Shown in pieces: positions 42,673-51,078 of a stretch of 52,081 nucleotides of DNA. The position numbers and the translations under genes were made by a program. Below the pieces are notes generated by a model. It made no database searches and was not told the origin of the DNA. It saw only the letters and a list, made by a program, of their open reading frames with translations. The stretch's first letter is position 1, and each line of letters starts with the position of its first letter. The DNA comes from DASQPR01 sp035713725 (lineage in GTDB: Bacteria; Actinomycetota; Actinomycetes; Mycobacteriales; Micromonosporaceae): positions 1 to 52,081 of the forward strand of contig DASTMZ010000095.1 in assembly GCA_035713725.1 (NCBI GenBank), in the 5' to 3' direction.

Positions 42673-43608
42673 TCAGGCTGCCGACTCCGCGCGTGCCCGA
42701 TCGTCGTTGGTCGACGTCGCAGCGGTCGTGACACCGGACCGCTGAGCCGGTGCGGTCTGCTTGTCCTCCGCCGCCGCGGTTACTGCTCCGCGCGCTGGCA
42801 CCGCCGGGTTCCGCGCGCCGGTCGTCGACGTGGCGACCGTGCTGCGCGACGCGGGCGTCGGCAGGATCGGCGCCTGACCGGTCGCGTTCGCGTGCGCGCG
42901 CGCCGCGGTCAGCGCCTTCGTGACCTGTTCCTTGGCGATCGTGACGGCCTCGGTCATGCCGCGTCCCTGCGCGAGCCTCGCCGCGATCATCGCGGAGAAC
43001 ATGCACCCCGCGCCGCGCGTGTTCGGTGCGTCGATCCGGGGAGTGCGCACGAATCGTGCTCCGGTCGGCGTCCACACCGCGTCAACGCACTCGTCGCCAC
43101 CAAGTCGTCCACCGGTGATCACCACGTACCGCGCGCCGAGCGAGGCAAGGTGCTCGGCGGCGCTGGCCATCTCGGACGTGTTCGTGACCGGCGCACCGAC
43201 CAGTGCCGCTGCCTCGTCGATATTCGGCGTAATGATCGCGGCCATCGGCAGGAGGCGCATCAGCGACGCGACAACGCCGAGGTGCGAGCCGTGTCCGGCG
43301 ACAAGTTCCGGATCGACGACGACGTTGCGCAGGTCGCCGGCACGCATATGCGCCGCGATCACGCCGGCGATCTCCGCCGTACCCACCAAACCGATCTTCA
43401 CCGCGGCCGGCGTGGCCTGGCGCAACGCGACGGACAGCTGACCACCGACCACTGTGGTCGGCAGGGCGTAAAGCTCCGCCGGTCCGTGCGCGCCGGTCAC
43501 CACGCACTCTGTGGTGAGTCGATGGGTACGGAACACCGCGAGGTCCGCCGCGATGCCGGTCTGGCCGGTCGGATCCGCTCCGTTGATGGTCATCGCTACC
43601 GGTCGCAT
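42673..43608 (-). CDS. ThiD-like phosphomethylpyrimidine kinase
   Basis: 311 residues from the ATG at 43608 (GTG 43614 and ATG 43593 are alternatives). Ribokinase-like fold: NGADPTGQTGIAADL is the substrate loop (AGSDSSGGAGI in typical ThiD), IITPNIDEAAALVG the middle motif, and RIDAPNTRGAGCMFSAMIAA the ATP/anion hole with the Cys of the ThiD/pyridoxal-kinase group. It would phosphorylate hydroxymethylpyrimidine for thiamin, or pyridoxal. The last 70 residues are an Ala/Thr/Ser-rich tail not found in the family core. No other thiamin gene is nearby, and the substrate loop departs from consensus, so the substrate is open. Confidence 0.8.
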   Translation of the reverse strand: MRPVAMTINGADPTGQTGIAADLAVFRTHRLTTECVVTGAHGPAELYALPTTVVGGQLSVALRQATPAAVKIGLVGTAEIAGVIAAHMRAGDLRNVVVDPELVAGHGSHLGVVASLMRLLPMAAIITPNIDEAAALVGAPVTNTSEMASAAEHLASLGARYVVITGGRLGGDECVDAVWTPTGARFVRTPRIDAPNTRGAGCMFSAMIAARLAQGRGMTEAVTIAKEQVTKALTAARAHANATGQAPILPTPASRSTVATSTTGARNPAVPARGAVTAAAEDKQTAPAQRSGVTTAATSTNDDRARAESAA

Positions 43609-43651
43609 GCGCACCCCACCCCCGTCGTCCGCGACACTCGGAGCCGGCCGT

Positions 43652-44761
43652 TCACTGGTCGCCGAACGCGTCGTACTGGATGCGAACCGACGGCACCCGG
43701 ATCTCGGCGAGGCGGCGCAACGTCGCCCGAACCATGGCAGGCGAACCGGAGACGAACACGTCGTGGTGGTTCCACGGGCCGTGCCCGGCCACCACGTCGG
43801 CGACCGTACCGTGCTCGCCGTCGTACGTCGGGTCGTCGCTGCACACCGGCGTCACGCTGAGCCACGGGCAGCGCTCGGTCATCGCGTTCAACTCGTCGAG
43901 ATCGTAGAGGTCCTCGCGGTCGCGCGCGCCGAAGAACAGATGCACCCACCGGGTGCGGTTGGTCCGGCTCAACTCGTCGACGATCGCCTTCAACGGTGCG
44001 AGACCGGTGCCGCCCGCGACGCAGACGATGTCCCGTGTCGAGCGAGGATCGACTGCCATCGAGCCCATCGGCGCCGCTACGCGGAGCATGTCGCCGACCT
44101 TCACCCGGCGCACCAGTGCGCCGGACAACCATCCGGCCCCGACCGCGCGCACGTGGAAGTCCATCGTGTTGTCGGTGCGAGGTGCGTTGGCCATCGAGTA
44201 GACGCGCCACACGCGCGGGTGGTAATCGGACTCGAGGCTGACGTACTGGCCGGCCCGATAGCCGAACGGCTGCATAGTGCGGCAGGTGAACACCGCGACG
44301 TCACGGCCGCGCCGCTCGTGCTTGATGATCTCCGCGTGCCAGTACGGCGGCGTCGTGTCGTCCTGCGCGGCGGCCAGCATCTTCTTCGCGATCTCGCGAT
44401 AGGCGTCCTGCCACGCCTGTTCGTACGCGGGCGACCAGCGCTCTCCGGCGAACGCGCGCATCGAGTCGATGAGTGCCTGGCCGATGAGTCCAAAGTGCAC
44501 CGACTCGATGCGGAACTTGCGATGATCGCGGCCGAGCCCGCGGAGATAGTCGTCGAACCGTTCCGGGTCGTCGATGGTCTGTACGGCCGTCACGATCGCA
44601 CCGAGGAGCCGCGCGCGCGTGGCGTCCAGGTGCAACGGAAAGAGATCACGAAGCTTCGGGTCGGACAGGAAGATGCGAGCGTAGAAATACTGCGCGACCT
44701 TGTCCTGGTGCTCCTCGACGAGGGTCCAGCTCTCCTTCAAGGTGGTCGACAGACTGGTCAT
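43652..44761 (-). CDS. Flavohemoglobin, probably type II (globin-FAD-NAD reductase)
   Basis: 369 residues from ATG 44761 with AGGGG five bases upstream. Globin domain to about residue 135 with the proximal His in GRDHRKFRI. The FAD domain has RVYSMANAP (R-x-Y-S), and the NAD domain VCVAGGTGLAPLK and DVFVSGSPAMV. Classical Hmp-type enzymes detoxify NO. By eye, the Tyr that partners the proximal His in Hmp (EQYNIVGE) is Phe here (SVHFGLIGQ), a trait reported for actinobacterial type II flavohemoglobins, whose role differs. An inverted repeat lies 87 bases upstream. Confidence 0.9.
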   Translation of the reverse strand: MTSLSTTLKESWTLVEEHQDKVAQYFYARIFLSDPKLRDLFPLHLDATRARLLGAIVTAVQTIDDPERFDDYLRGLGRDHRKFRIESVHFGLIGQALIDSMRAFAGERWSPAYEQAWQDAYREIAKKMLAAAQDDTTPPYWHAEIIKHERRGRDVAVFTCRTMQPFGYRAGQYVSLESDYHPRVWRVYSMANAPRTDNTMDFHVRAVGAGWLSGALVRRVKVGDMLRVAAPMGSMAVDPRSTRDIVCVAGGTGLAPLKAIVDELSRTNRTRWVHLFFGARDREDLYDLDELNAMTERCPWLSVTPVCSDDPTYDGEHGTVADVVAGHGPWNHHDVFVSGSPAMVRATLRRLAEIRVPSVRIQYDAFGDQ

Positions 44762-44847
44762 CAGCGCCCCTCTCGCGTCGAGCCGGCCAGCGCGACGTCC
44801 GTTCGCCATTACGGACAGTTCGAGCGTGGTCGCTGTGCGCGAAAGGG

Positions 44848-44866
44848 GTCGCACATTCCGTGCGAC
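44848..44866. promoter_or_regulatory. GTCGCAC-N5-GTGCGAC inverted repeat between leuS and the flavohemoglobin gene
   Basis: Perfect 7-bp arms with a five-base spacer. It may be an operator for the flavohemoglobin gene or a weak terminator for leuS; no T-run follows. Confidence 0.4.
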
Positions 44867-44920
44867 TACGGATACGGATGGTAGTGATGGTCGTCGAAGT
44901 TGCGCTCCGACCTGCGCTTC

Positions 44921-47395
44921 CTACCGCGCAGAGACCACGTTCACCAGTTTCGGTGCTCGTACGATCACCCGAGCGACGGACGCCGAACCGAGCGCAGTCC
45001 GCACCCGCTCGGAGGCTAGCGCGAGTGCCGTGAGTTCGTCGTCCGATGCGTCAACGGGTACGTCGATGCGGTCGCGAAGCTTGCCGTCCACTTGCAACAC
45101 ACACGTGGCGGTCGCCTCCACGAGCAGGCTCGGATCGGCGGCCGGCCACCCGGCGCTCGACACCGACGGTTCGTTGCCGAGCCGCTCCCAGCCTTCCTCC
45201 GCGGTGAACGGCGCAAAGCAGCTCAGCATGCGTACCAACGCTTCGGCACCCTCGCGGACGGTGGGATTCGCCGATCCGGCGCCGCTATCGATCGCGCGCC
45301 GCAGCACGTTCGTGAGCTCCATCAGCCGCGAGATCGCGACGTTCAGGCGCCGCGAGTCCATCGCGGTGGTCGCCTCGCTGATCAGCTTGTGCACCGCTCG
45401 GCGCAACTGATCGTCGAGCGAACCGGCCACCGTCGGCGCGACGTCGCCGGTGAGTCGCCAAACGCGCGCGAGCCACTTCATCGCGCCGGTCGGCGACACG
45501 TCCGCCCAGTCGATGTCGTCCTCGGGCGGTCCCGCGAACACCATCGTGACGCGTACCGCGTCCGGACCGTACGACGCGATCTGCTCCTGCAGGTTGACCA
45601 GGTTGCCGAGGGTCTTGCTCATCGCCTTGCCGGCCATGATGACCTGGCCCTGGTTCATCAGCCGGGTGAACGGCTCGACGAACGGCACCATGCCGAGGTC
45701 GTAGAGCACCTTCGTGATGAACCGCGAATACATCAGGTGGCCGGTCGCGTGCTCGCGGCCACCGATGTAGCTGTCCACCGGCAGCCACCGAGCGATGCCG
45801 GCCGGGTCGAACGGGCCGTCGGCGTAGTCCGGGTTCGGGTAGCGCAGGAAATACCACGACGAGTCGACGAACGTGTCCATCGTGTCGGTGTCCCGGCGCG
45901 CCGGACCGCCGCACGACGGGCACTCGACGTTCACCCAATCCTCGGCGGTGGACAGCGGCGACTCGCCGTCCGCCGGACGCAGCTGGTAGCCCGACGTCGG
46001 CAGGGTGACCGGCAGTTGGTCGTCCGGCACGGGTACCAGCCCGCACGACGGACAGTGGATCATCGGGATCGGCGTACCCCAGTAGCGTTGCCGGGAGAGC
46101 AACCAGTCGCGGAGCCGGTAGGTGACCGCGGCCTCGCCTACGCCGTCGGCGGCGAGCCGCGCGGTGATCGCGTCCTGGCCCGCGTCGACGGTCATCCCGT
46201 CGAACTCTCCGGAGTTCACCATCCGGCCGTCGCCGTCGGTCGCGATGCCGGTCTCGCCCGGATCGGCTTCGCCGGTGTCGATCACGACGCGGACCGGCAC
46301 ACCATGGGTACGCGCGAAGTCGAGGTCGCGCTGATCGTGCGCGGGCACCGCCATGATGGCGCCGGTGCCGTATTCGGCCAGCACGTAGTCGGCGGCGTAG
46401 ACCGGGATCTGCTCGCCGTTGACCGGATTGATCGCGTGCCGGCCGAGGAACACGCCGGTCTTCGGCCGGTCGGTCGCGAGCCGTTCGATCTCCGTCGCGG
46501 TCGCGGCAATTTGCCGGTACGCCACAAAGTCAGCACGCTGTTCCGGCGCGCACAACTCGTCGGCGAGCGGCGAGTCCACCGCGACCACGAAGAACGTTGC
46601 GCCGAACAGGGTGTCCGGCCGGGTGGTGAACACCCGCACCGGCTCGGCGCGGTCGACGATCGCGAAGTCGATGTACGCGCCAGTCGAGCGCCCGATCCAG
46701 TTGCGCTGCATGGCCAGCACCTCGTGTGGCCACTTACCCTCCAGCGCGGCCATGTCGTCGAGCAGCCGCTGGGCGTACGCGGTGGTGCGGAAGAACCATT
46801 GGGTGAGCGGACGTTGCACGACGATCGACCCGCACCGCTCGCACCGACCGCCGATCACCTGCTCGTTCGCGAGCACCGTGCGGTCGTTCGGGCACCAGTT
46901 GACCGCCGCCTCTTTCCGGTAGGCCAGGTCGTGCTCGTAGAGGCGCAGGAACAGCCACTGGTTCCAGCGGTAATACTCCGGATCGGAGGTGTGCAGCCTG
47001 GTCCGCCAGTCGAAAGAGACGCCGAGGCGCCGGAACGACTCGGCCTGTACGGCGATGTTCGCGTACGTCCAGTCGCGCGGATCGAGGTCCCGCTTGAACG
47101 CGGCGTTCTCGGCCGGCAGGCCGAACGAGTCCCAGCCGATCGCGTTGAGCACGTTGAAGCCGCACATCCGCACGTAGCGGGCGATCGCGTCGCTGATCGA
47201 GTACACCTCGGCGTGGCCCATGTGGAGGTCGCCGGAGGGGTAGGGGTACATGCTCAGCTCGTACGCCCGCGGCGGCTCGTCACCACCCTCGGTGAGCCCG
47301 TCCGCCTGGTAGACACGCAGGTCATCCCACACCTTCATCCACTTGTCGATGATCGAGTGCGGGTCGTAGCTCTCGGCGTGCGCCTCGCGGTTCAT
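44921..47395 (-). CDS. leuS: Leucyl-tRNA synthetase
   Basis: 824 residues, shorter than the roughly 950-residue LeuRS usual in many Actinomycetia. Class I signature HIGH appears as HMGH in PSGDLHMGHAEVY near residue 58. The editing domain has TTRPDTLFGATF and GTGAIMAVPAHDQRD. Zinc-knuckle cysteines occur in GGRCERCG, CPSCGLVP and CPSCGGPAR. The catalytic loop near residue 590 reads GKAMSKTLGN, a variant of KMSKS in which the first Lys and last Ser are replaced. The anticodon domain and the C-terminal VDGKLRDRIDVP segment are present. AGGAG lies nine bases before the ATG. No T-box-like leader was recognised. Confidence 0.95.
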   Translation of the reverse strand: MNREAHAESYDPHSIIDKWMKVWDDLRVYQADGLTEGGDEPPRAYELSMYPYPSGDLHMGHAEVYSISDAIARYVRMCGFNVLNAIGWDSFGLPAENAAFKRDLDPRDWTYANIAVQAESFRRLGVSFDWRTRLHTSDPEYYRWNQWLFLRLYEHDLAYRKEAAVNWCPNDRTVLANEQVIGGRCERCGSIVVQRPLTQWFFRTTAYAQRLLDDMAALEGKWPHEVLAMQRNWIGRSTGAYIDFAIVDRAEPVRVFTTRPDTLFGATFFVVAVDSPLADELCAPEQRADFVAYRQIAATATEIERLATDRPKTGVFLGRHAINPVNGEQIPVYAADYVLAEYGTGAIMAVPAHDQRDLDFARTHGVPVRVVIDTGEADPGETGIATDGDGRMVNSGEFDGMTVDAGQDAITARLAADGVGEAAVTYRLRDWLLSRQRYWGTPIPMIHCPSCGLVPVPDDQLPVTLPTSGYQLRPADGESPLSTAEDWVNVECPSCGGPARRDTDTMDTFVDSSWYFLRYPNPDYADGPFDPAGIARWLPVDSYIGGREHATGHLMYSRFITKVLYDLGMVPFVEPFTRLMNQGQVIMAGKAMSKTLGNLVNLQEQIASYGPDAVRVTMVFAGPPEDDIDWADVSPTGAMKWLARVWRLTGDVAPTVAGSLDDQLRRAVHKLISEATTAMDSRRLNVAISRLMELTNVLRRAIDSGAGSANPTVREGAEALVRMLSCFAPFTAEEGWERLGNEPSVSSAGWPAADPSLLVEATATCVLQVDGKLRDRIDVPVDASDDELTALALASERVRTALGSASVARVIVRAPKLVNVVSAR

Positions 47396-47562
47396 GGAAC
47401 CTGACTCCTAGCTGGGCAACGTCGCAGATTGTGCCACATCGGGCAACGTGCCTCGATGTCCCGTACCCGGTAGGTAACGCCTGGTCGCGGCACTTGGGCG
47501 AAGGACCCTCGGACCGCGCAATACTGAAAGTGACCGCCGAGGTCGCCGAGAGGAGTGCCCGG

Positions 47563-48531
47563 GTGGCCCGCACCGACCTGATCGCCCGCGCCGAAGATCT
47601 TCGGCAAGCACGCACGCCCTACGTGCTTGCCACGGTCGTACGCGCACAGCGTCCGACGAGCGCAAAACCAGGCGACAGCGCGTTGATTCTCGCGGATGGG
47701 ACGCTCGACGGATTCGTCGGCGGGACATGTGCCGAGTCGACAGTTCGTCTCCAAGGTCTGCGGCTGCTGGCGACCGGCGCCTCGACACTGCTGCGGATCA
47801 CGCCCGATGTCCCGGTCGAAGAGTCGGTCGGGTCCGCGGACGAGGGCCTGATCGTCGTGAACAACCCGTGCTTGTCGGGCGGCAGCCTGGAGATCTTCCT
47901 GGAGGCGATCATTCCGGCGCCGTTGCTCTACGTGTACGGCGACGCTCCGGTGGCACGGGCACTCGTACGCATCGGTGCGGCCGCCGGCTACGACATGGTC
48001 ACCGGGTCGCCGGACGGGATGTTCGAATTGCCCGGCGACACGTCTGCCGTGGTCGTCGCGTCACACGGTCGCGGCGAGGAGGCGGTGCTCGAGGCTGCAG
48101 TGGCTGCCAAGGTGCCGTACGTGGCGCTGGTGGCGAGCCGGAAACGCGGCGATGTGGTGCTGGCGAGCATCGGCGCCGACCGCGAACGCGTACATTCGCC
48201 GGCCGGGCTGGACCTGGGCGCGCGGGGCGCCGCCGACGTTGCGATATCGATCCTCGCCGAGATCGTCGCCTTGCGGCCGGCCGAGCCGTCCATCGCGGAC
48301 AGCGACGCACCGGCACGGGTCAACGCAATCGCACCGGACCACGGTGGCGTGGCCGCCGACGGTCCGGGTCGCGAAGCGGCCGTCGCAGTGGACCCGGTCT
48401 GCGGCATGGACGTCGCGATCACGCCAAACGCGATCCATGCCGAGCACGGCGGGATCGACTACTACTTCTGCGGTTCGGGCTGCAAGGTCGCGTTCACCGC
48501 GGACCCGCACCGCTATCTCACTCATGACTGA
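47563..48531 (+). CDS. XdhC/CoxI family protein fused to a YHS domain
   Basis: 322 residues from the GTG at 47563, with AGGAG seven bases upstream. XdhC N-terminal domain (YVLATVVRAQRPTSAKPGD, DGFVGGTCAESTV) and a Rossmann domain (LLYVYGDAPVARALVRIG, SHGRGEEAVLEAA). An Ala-rich linker leads to a C-terminal YHS domain from about residue 280 with DPVCGMDV and YYFCGSGCK, a probable metal-binding site. XdhC/CoxI proteins help mature or insert the molybdenum cofactor of xanthine or CO dehydrogenases. No such enzyme subunit is in the window. Confidence 0.9.
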   Translation: MARTDLIARAEDLRQARTPYVLATVVRAQRPTSAKPGDSALILADGTLDGFVGGTCAESTVRLQGLRLLATGASTLLRITPDVPVEESVGSADEGLIVVNNPCLSGGSLEIFLEAIIPAPLLYVYGDAPVARALVRIGAAAGYDMVTGSPDGMFELPGDTSAVVVASHGRGEEAVLEAAVAAKVPYVALVASRKRGDVVLASIGADRERVHSPAGLDLGARGAADVAISILAEIVALRPAEPSIADSDAPARVNAIAPDHGGVAADGPGREAAVAVDPVCGMDVAITPNAIHAEHGGIDYYFCGSGCKVAFTADPHRYLTHD

Positions 48532-48548
48532 CCTCGCAGTCGCCGCCC

Positions 48549-48642
48549 GGATGCCGCCATGATCCACTGTACGGCGGAATCGTGGTCGTCATTCGGTCGC
48601 GATTCCACCGCAGAGTGGATCACGCGCATGGCGGCCGGATCC
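48549..48642. other. Long imperfect hairpin between the XdhC-YHS and CoxG genes
   Basis: Arm 48553-48582 is nearly the reverse complement of 48600-48635: nine pairs (GCCGCCATG), a six-base bulge in the right arm, seven pairs (ATCCACT), three mismatches in the next few positions, then seven pairs (GGAATCG) closing a 17-base loop. Outer bases GGAT/ATCC (48549-48552, 48639-48642) extend it. It starts 18 bases after the XdhC stop. It may be a terminator without T-run, a structured RNA, or the remnant of a small inverted-repeat element. Confidence 0.65.
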
Positions 48643-48681
48643 CCGACTGTCGCGACCGATCACGACCTCGGGGTTCACGCG

Positions 48682-48687
48682 TAGACT
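48682..48687 (+). promoter_or_regulatory. Candidate -10 element for coxG
   Basis: TAGACT lies 37 bases before the coxG ATG, after the hairpin. The -35 region is not clear. Confidence 0.35.
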
Positions 48688-48724
48688 TCCGGCACGCAGG
48701 TCGCGATCAGGCGAGGAGAGGCGC

Positions 48725-49552
48725 ATGCAGCTAGTCAACGAGTTCGTCGTCCCTCGCCCGGTGGACCAGACCTGGGCGGTGCTCACTGATGTGGAGCGGA
48801 TCGCCCCGGCGATGCCCGGCGCGCAACTCACCGATCGTGTGGACGATCAGTACCACGGCAAGGTGAAGGTCAAGGTCGGCCCGGTGACGGCGGCGTACGC
48901 CGGCATCGCGCAATTCAAGGAACTCGACGCGGCCGCGCACCACATGGTGCTGGAGGCGACCGGCAAGGAGGCCAGCGGGCGCGGCCGCGCCACCGCGCTG
49001 GTGACCGCCGATCTGACCGACGAGGGCTCGCAGACCCGGGTCAAGGTCGTCACCGAGCTGACCATCTCCGGGCCGCTCGCGCAGTTCGGTCGCGGCGCGA
49101 TCGCCGAGGTGTCGGCGCGGCTGCTCGGCCAGTTCGTGTCGAACCTCGAGACGATGGTGCTCGCTTCGGAGCCCGTCGCGGGCGTGACGGCCGCTGCGCC
49201 CGCGGCGCAGCCGCCCGCCGCGCAGGCCGCTGCCCCCGAGCTGACCGCCGCCGAGCCCGCGGCAACCGAGGCGCCGGCCGCCGCTGAGCCGGTCGTCGCC
49301 CAGCCCGCGGCAAGCGAACCGCCCGCGCCCGAGCCGGTAGCTGCGGCCGCACCCACGGCCCCCACCACGGCCGCATTGTCAACAGCCGGCCAGGCTCCGT
49401 CCGTACCCACGGTGTCCGGCGCGCAGCCCGCCGCGGCGCCGGCGGCCGAGGTCAATCTCTTGAAGGTTGCCGGCTGGCCGATCCTCAAGCGGCTGATCCC
49501 GGTGCTCATCGTGATCGTGGTCGTGGTCATCCTGCTGGTCATCTACGTGTGA
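48725..49552 (+). CDS. CoxG family (SRPBCC) protein with C-terminal membrane anchor
   Basis: 275 residues. Residues 1-150 are the CoxG/SRPBCC domain: MQLVNEFVVPRPVDQTWAVL, AMPGAQLTD, YHGKVKVKVGPVTAAYAG and a last helix ISARLLGQFV-like (VSARLLGQFVSNLE). A 95-residue Ala/Pro/Glu linker follows, then one membrane helix at the very end (LIPVLIVIVVVVILLVIYV). CoxG recruits CO dehydrogenase to the membrane in carboxidotrophs; the tail anchor fits that role. GGAGAG lies four bases before the ATG. It sits beside the XdhC-YHS gene but not beside coxMSL. Confidence 0.92.
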   Translation: MQLVNEFVVPRPVDQTWAVLTDVERIAPAMPGAQLTDRVDDQYHGKVKVKVGPVTAAYAGIAQFKELDAAAHHMVLEATGKEASGRGRATALVTADLTDEGSQTRVKVVTELTISGPLAQFGRGAIAEVSARLLGQFVSNLETMVLASEPVAGVTAAAPAAQPPAAQAAAPELTAAEPAATEAPAAAEPVVAQPAASEPPAPEPVAAAAPTAPTTAALSTAGQAPSVPTVSGAQPAAAPAAEVNLLKVAGWPILKRLIPVLIVIVVVVILLVIYV

Positions 49553-49558
49553 TCGCGG

Positions 49559-50035
49559 GTGACCGACGTCTCGATCGCGTTGCTTGCCGATCGCCCGGAT
49601 CTGGTCGAGGGGATCGGCAGGATGCGCTTCGACGAATGGGGTCGGCCGCCGGAGCCGGACGATCCACAATGGTGGGTCGACGTCACCGGTCGGGAGGCCG
49701 GCCGCATCGGGCTGCCGGTGACGTTTGTCGCGCATGACGCGGCCGGTGCACCGCTCGGCGCGGTCGGCATGGGCGAGTTCGACCCGGACGACTATCGCGA
49801 TCGTTCGCCGTGGGTGCTCGGCATGGTGGTACGCCCCGATCAACGCCGCCGTGGCATCGGGCGCCGCCTCGTTGCGTCGCTAGATCCGTGCGCCGCCGAT
49901 CTCGGGTACGACCGGATCTGGGTCGCCACCGGTCCACCAGCCAAGCTCTTCTACGAGCACTGCGGCTACCGATTGATCGAGAACTTCCGCGACTCGTACG
50001 GCTGGGACTCCCACATCCTTTGCAAGCAACTGTGA
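49559..50035 (+). CDS. GNAT family N-acetyltransferase
   Basis: 158 residues from GTG 49559, six bases after the coxG stop. GNAT fold with the acetyl-CoA loop in LGMVVRPDQRRRGIGRRLV and the C-terminal FYEHCGYRLIENF strand. The protein starts with a helical RMRFDEWG segment. The substrate is unknown. Translation is probably coupled to coxG because the gap is only six bases. Confidence 0.88.
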   Translation: MTDVSIALLADRPDLVEGIGRMRFDEWGRPPEPDDPQWWVDVTGREAGRIGLPVTFVAHDAAGAPLGAVGMGEFDPDDYRDRSPWVLGMVVRPDQRRRGIGRRLVASLDPCAADLGYDRIWVATGPPAKLFYEHCGYRLIENFRDSYGWDSHILCKQL

Positions 50036-50043
50036 GCGTACGG

Positions 50044-50080
50044 CCGAGCGCCAGGCCGCCGAGCGTCAGGCCTCCGAGCG
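50044..50080. repeat. 15-bp tandem repeat across the stop codon of the epimerase-like gene
   Basis: Units ccgagcgccaggccg (50044-50058) and ccgagcgtcaggcct (50059-50073), then a partial third (50074-50080). The second contains the stop codon of the minus-strand gene. Confidence 0.8.
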
Positions 50081-50992
50081 CTCGCGAAGGCGCCTCGCCG
50101 CCGCCCTTAGCGCGTCGTCCAGTGGCGTCGGCTCGAGACCGAACACCGCTGTCGTCTCCGTCGAGTCGATGACGAACGGCTTGGTGAACTGGTAGCGCGT
50201 GGTGCGCAGTTCCTTGACGAAGGGCTGGAAGAGTCCGGCGGCCCACAGCACGGCGTACGGGATCGCGGTGAGCTTGGCCTTCGGTGCGTCGTTGGCCGCG
50301 ACGAAACGATCGGCGAGTCCGCGGATGGTCAGCGGTGCGTTGGTCGGCACCATCCACGCACGTCCCCACGCGCGCTCGTCGGTGGCAACCGTCGCTAGGG
50401 TACGAGCGACGTCCGTGATCGACGTCCAGCTGTGCAGCACGTCCAACGGCGCCGGCGAGTAGCCGCGCTGTCCGGCGAGCAGTTGCTTGCCGAAGCCGTC
50501 CGAGATCAGCCCGTTCGCTTCGATGTAGTCGCTGGCTCGCACCTCGGTCGCGCGGATCCGACCGGCCTGATGCGCAGCGAGCGCGTCGCGCCACATGTCG
50601 GCGCGCATACGAAGCTTCGGGTGCGTCGCGGCAAGCGGCGTCTCGGCCGTCATCGGACCATCTACCGGGCCGTAACCGTAGAGCGGTGCCGCGACGGTGA
50701 GCGTGGCGCCGCTCTGCTCGGCGGCGGCGAGCAACGCGGACGCGAGCGGCGGCCAGTCGGTGAGCCACCGGTGGTACTGCGGGTTCGCGCAGTTGTAGAG
50801 CGCCACTGCGCCCTTCGCGATGGCGGCGAGTTGCGCGGCGTCGTTGGCATCCGCCGCGACGCGCTCGATGGCTGGGTGCTCCGGGCCAGAGCCGCGGCGC
50901 GTCACCATCCGTACCTCGTCGCCGCGGTCGGCCAGGATCAGGGCGGTGGCGGTGCCGACCGGGCCGGCCCCGACGATCACGTGCTGCGACAT
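50066..50992 (-). CDS. NAD-dependent epimerase/dehydratase-like protein
   Basis: 308 residues from ATG 50992 with AGGAG seven bases upstream. Rossmann loop HVIVGAGPVGTATALILADRG, then a VTRRGSGPEHPAIERV segment suggesting NADP preference. The extended-SDR core continues with LYNCANPQYHRW and AAPLYGYGPVDGPM. The usual active-site Tyr-x3-Lys is not evident, so it is an atypical extended SDR; redox or epimerase activity is unproven. It is divergent from a TetR gene and two copies of a matching dyad lie between them. Confidence 0.85.
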   Translation of the reverse strand: MSQHVIVGAGPVGTATALILADRGDEVRMVTRRGSGPEHPAIERVAADANDAAQLAAIAKGAVALYNCANPQYHRWLTDWPPLASALLAAAEQSGATLTVAAPLYGYGPVDGPMTAETPLAATHPKLRMRADMWRDALAAHQAGRIRATEVRASDYIEANGLISDGFGKQLLAGQRGYSPAPLDVLHSWTSITDVARTLATVATDERAWGRAWMVPTNAPLTIRGLADRFVAANDAPKAKLTAIPYAVLWAAGLFQPFVKELRTTRYQFTKPFVIDSTETTAVFGLEPTPLDDALRAAARRLRERSEA

Positions 50993-51024
50993 TGCTCGTC
51001 TCCTTTTCGCCTTTCGGCTCATTC

Positions 51025-51039
51025 GAGAGCACTGCTCTC
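51025..51039. promoter_or_regulatory. TetR operator copy 1
   Basis: GAGAGCA-C-TGCTCTC is a perfect 7-1-7 palindrome located 33 bases upstream of the epimerase-like start. It matches 13 of 14 bases of copy 2 (AGAGC[A/G]CTGCTCTC). Confidence 0.7.
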
Positions 51040-51078
51040 CTTCGCAACCCATGCTCGCACATATTATGTTCTCATGCA

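Noticed and set aside
45092..47404. 770-codon open frame on the plus strand
   Set aside because: Complete antisense shadow of leuS with His/Arg/Val-biased composition and no motif.
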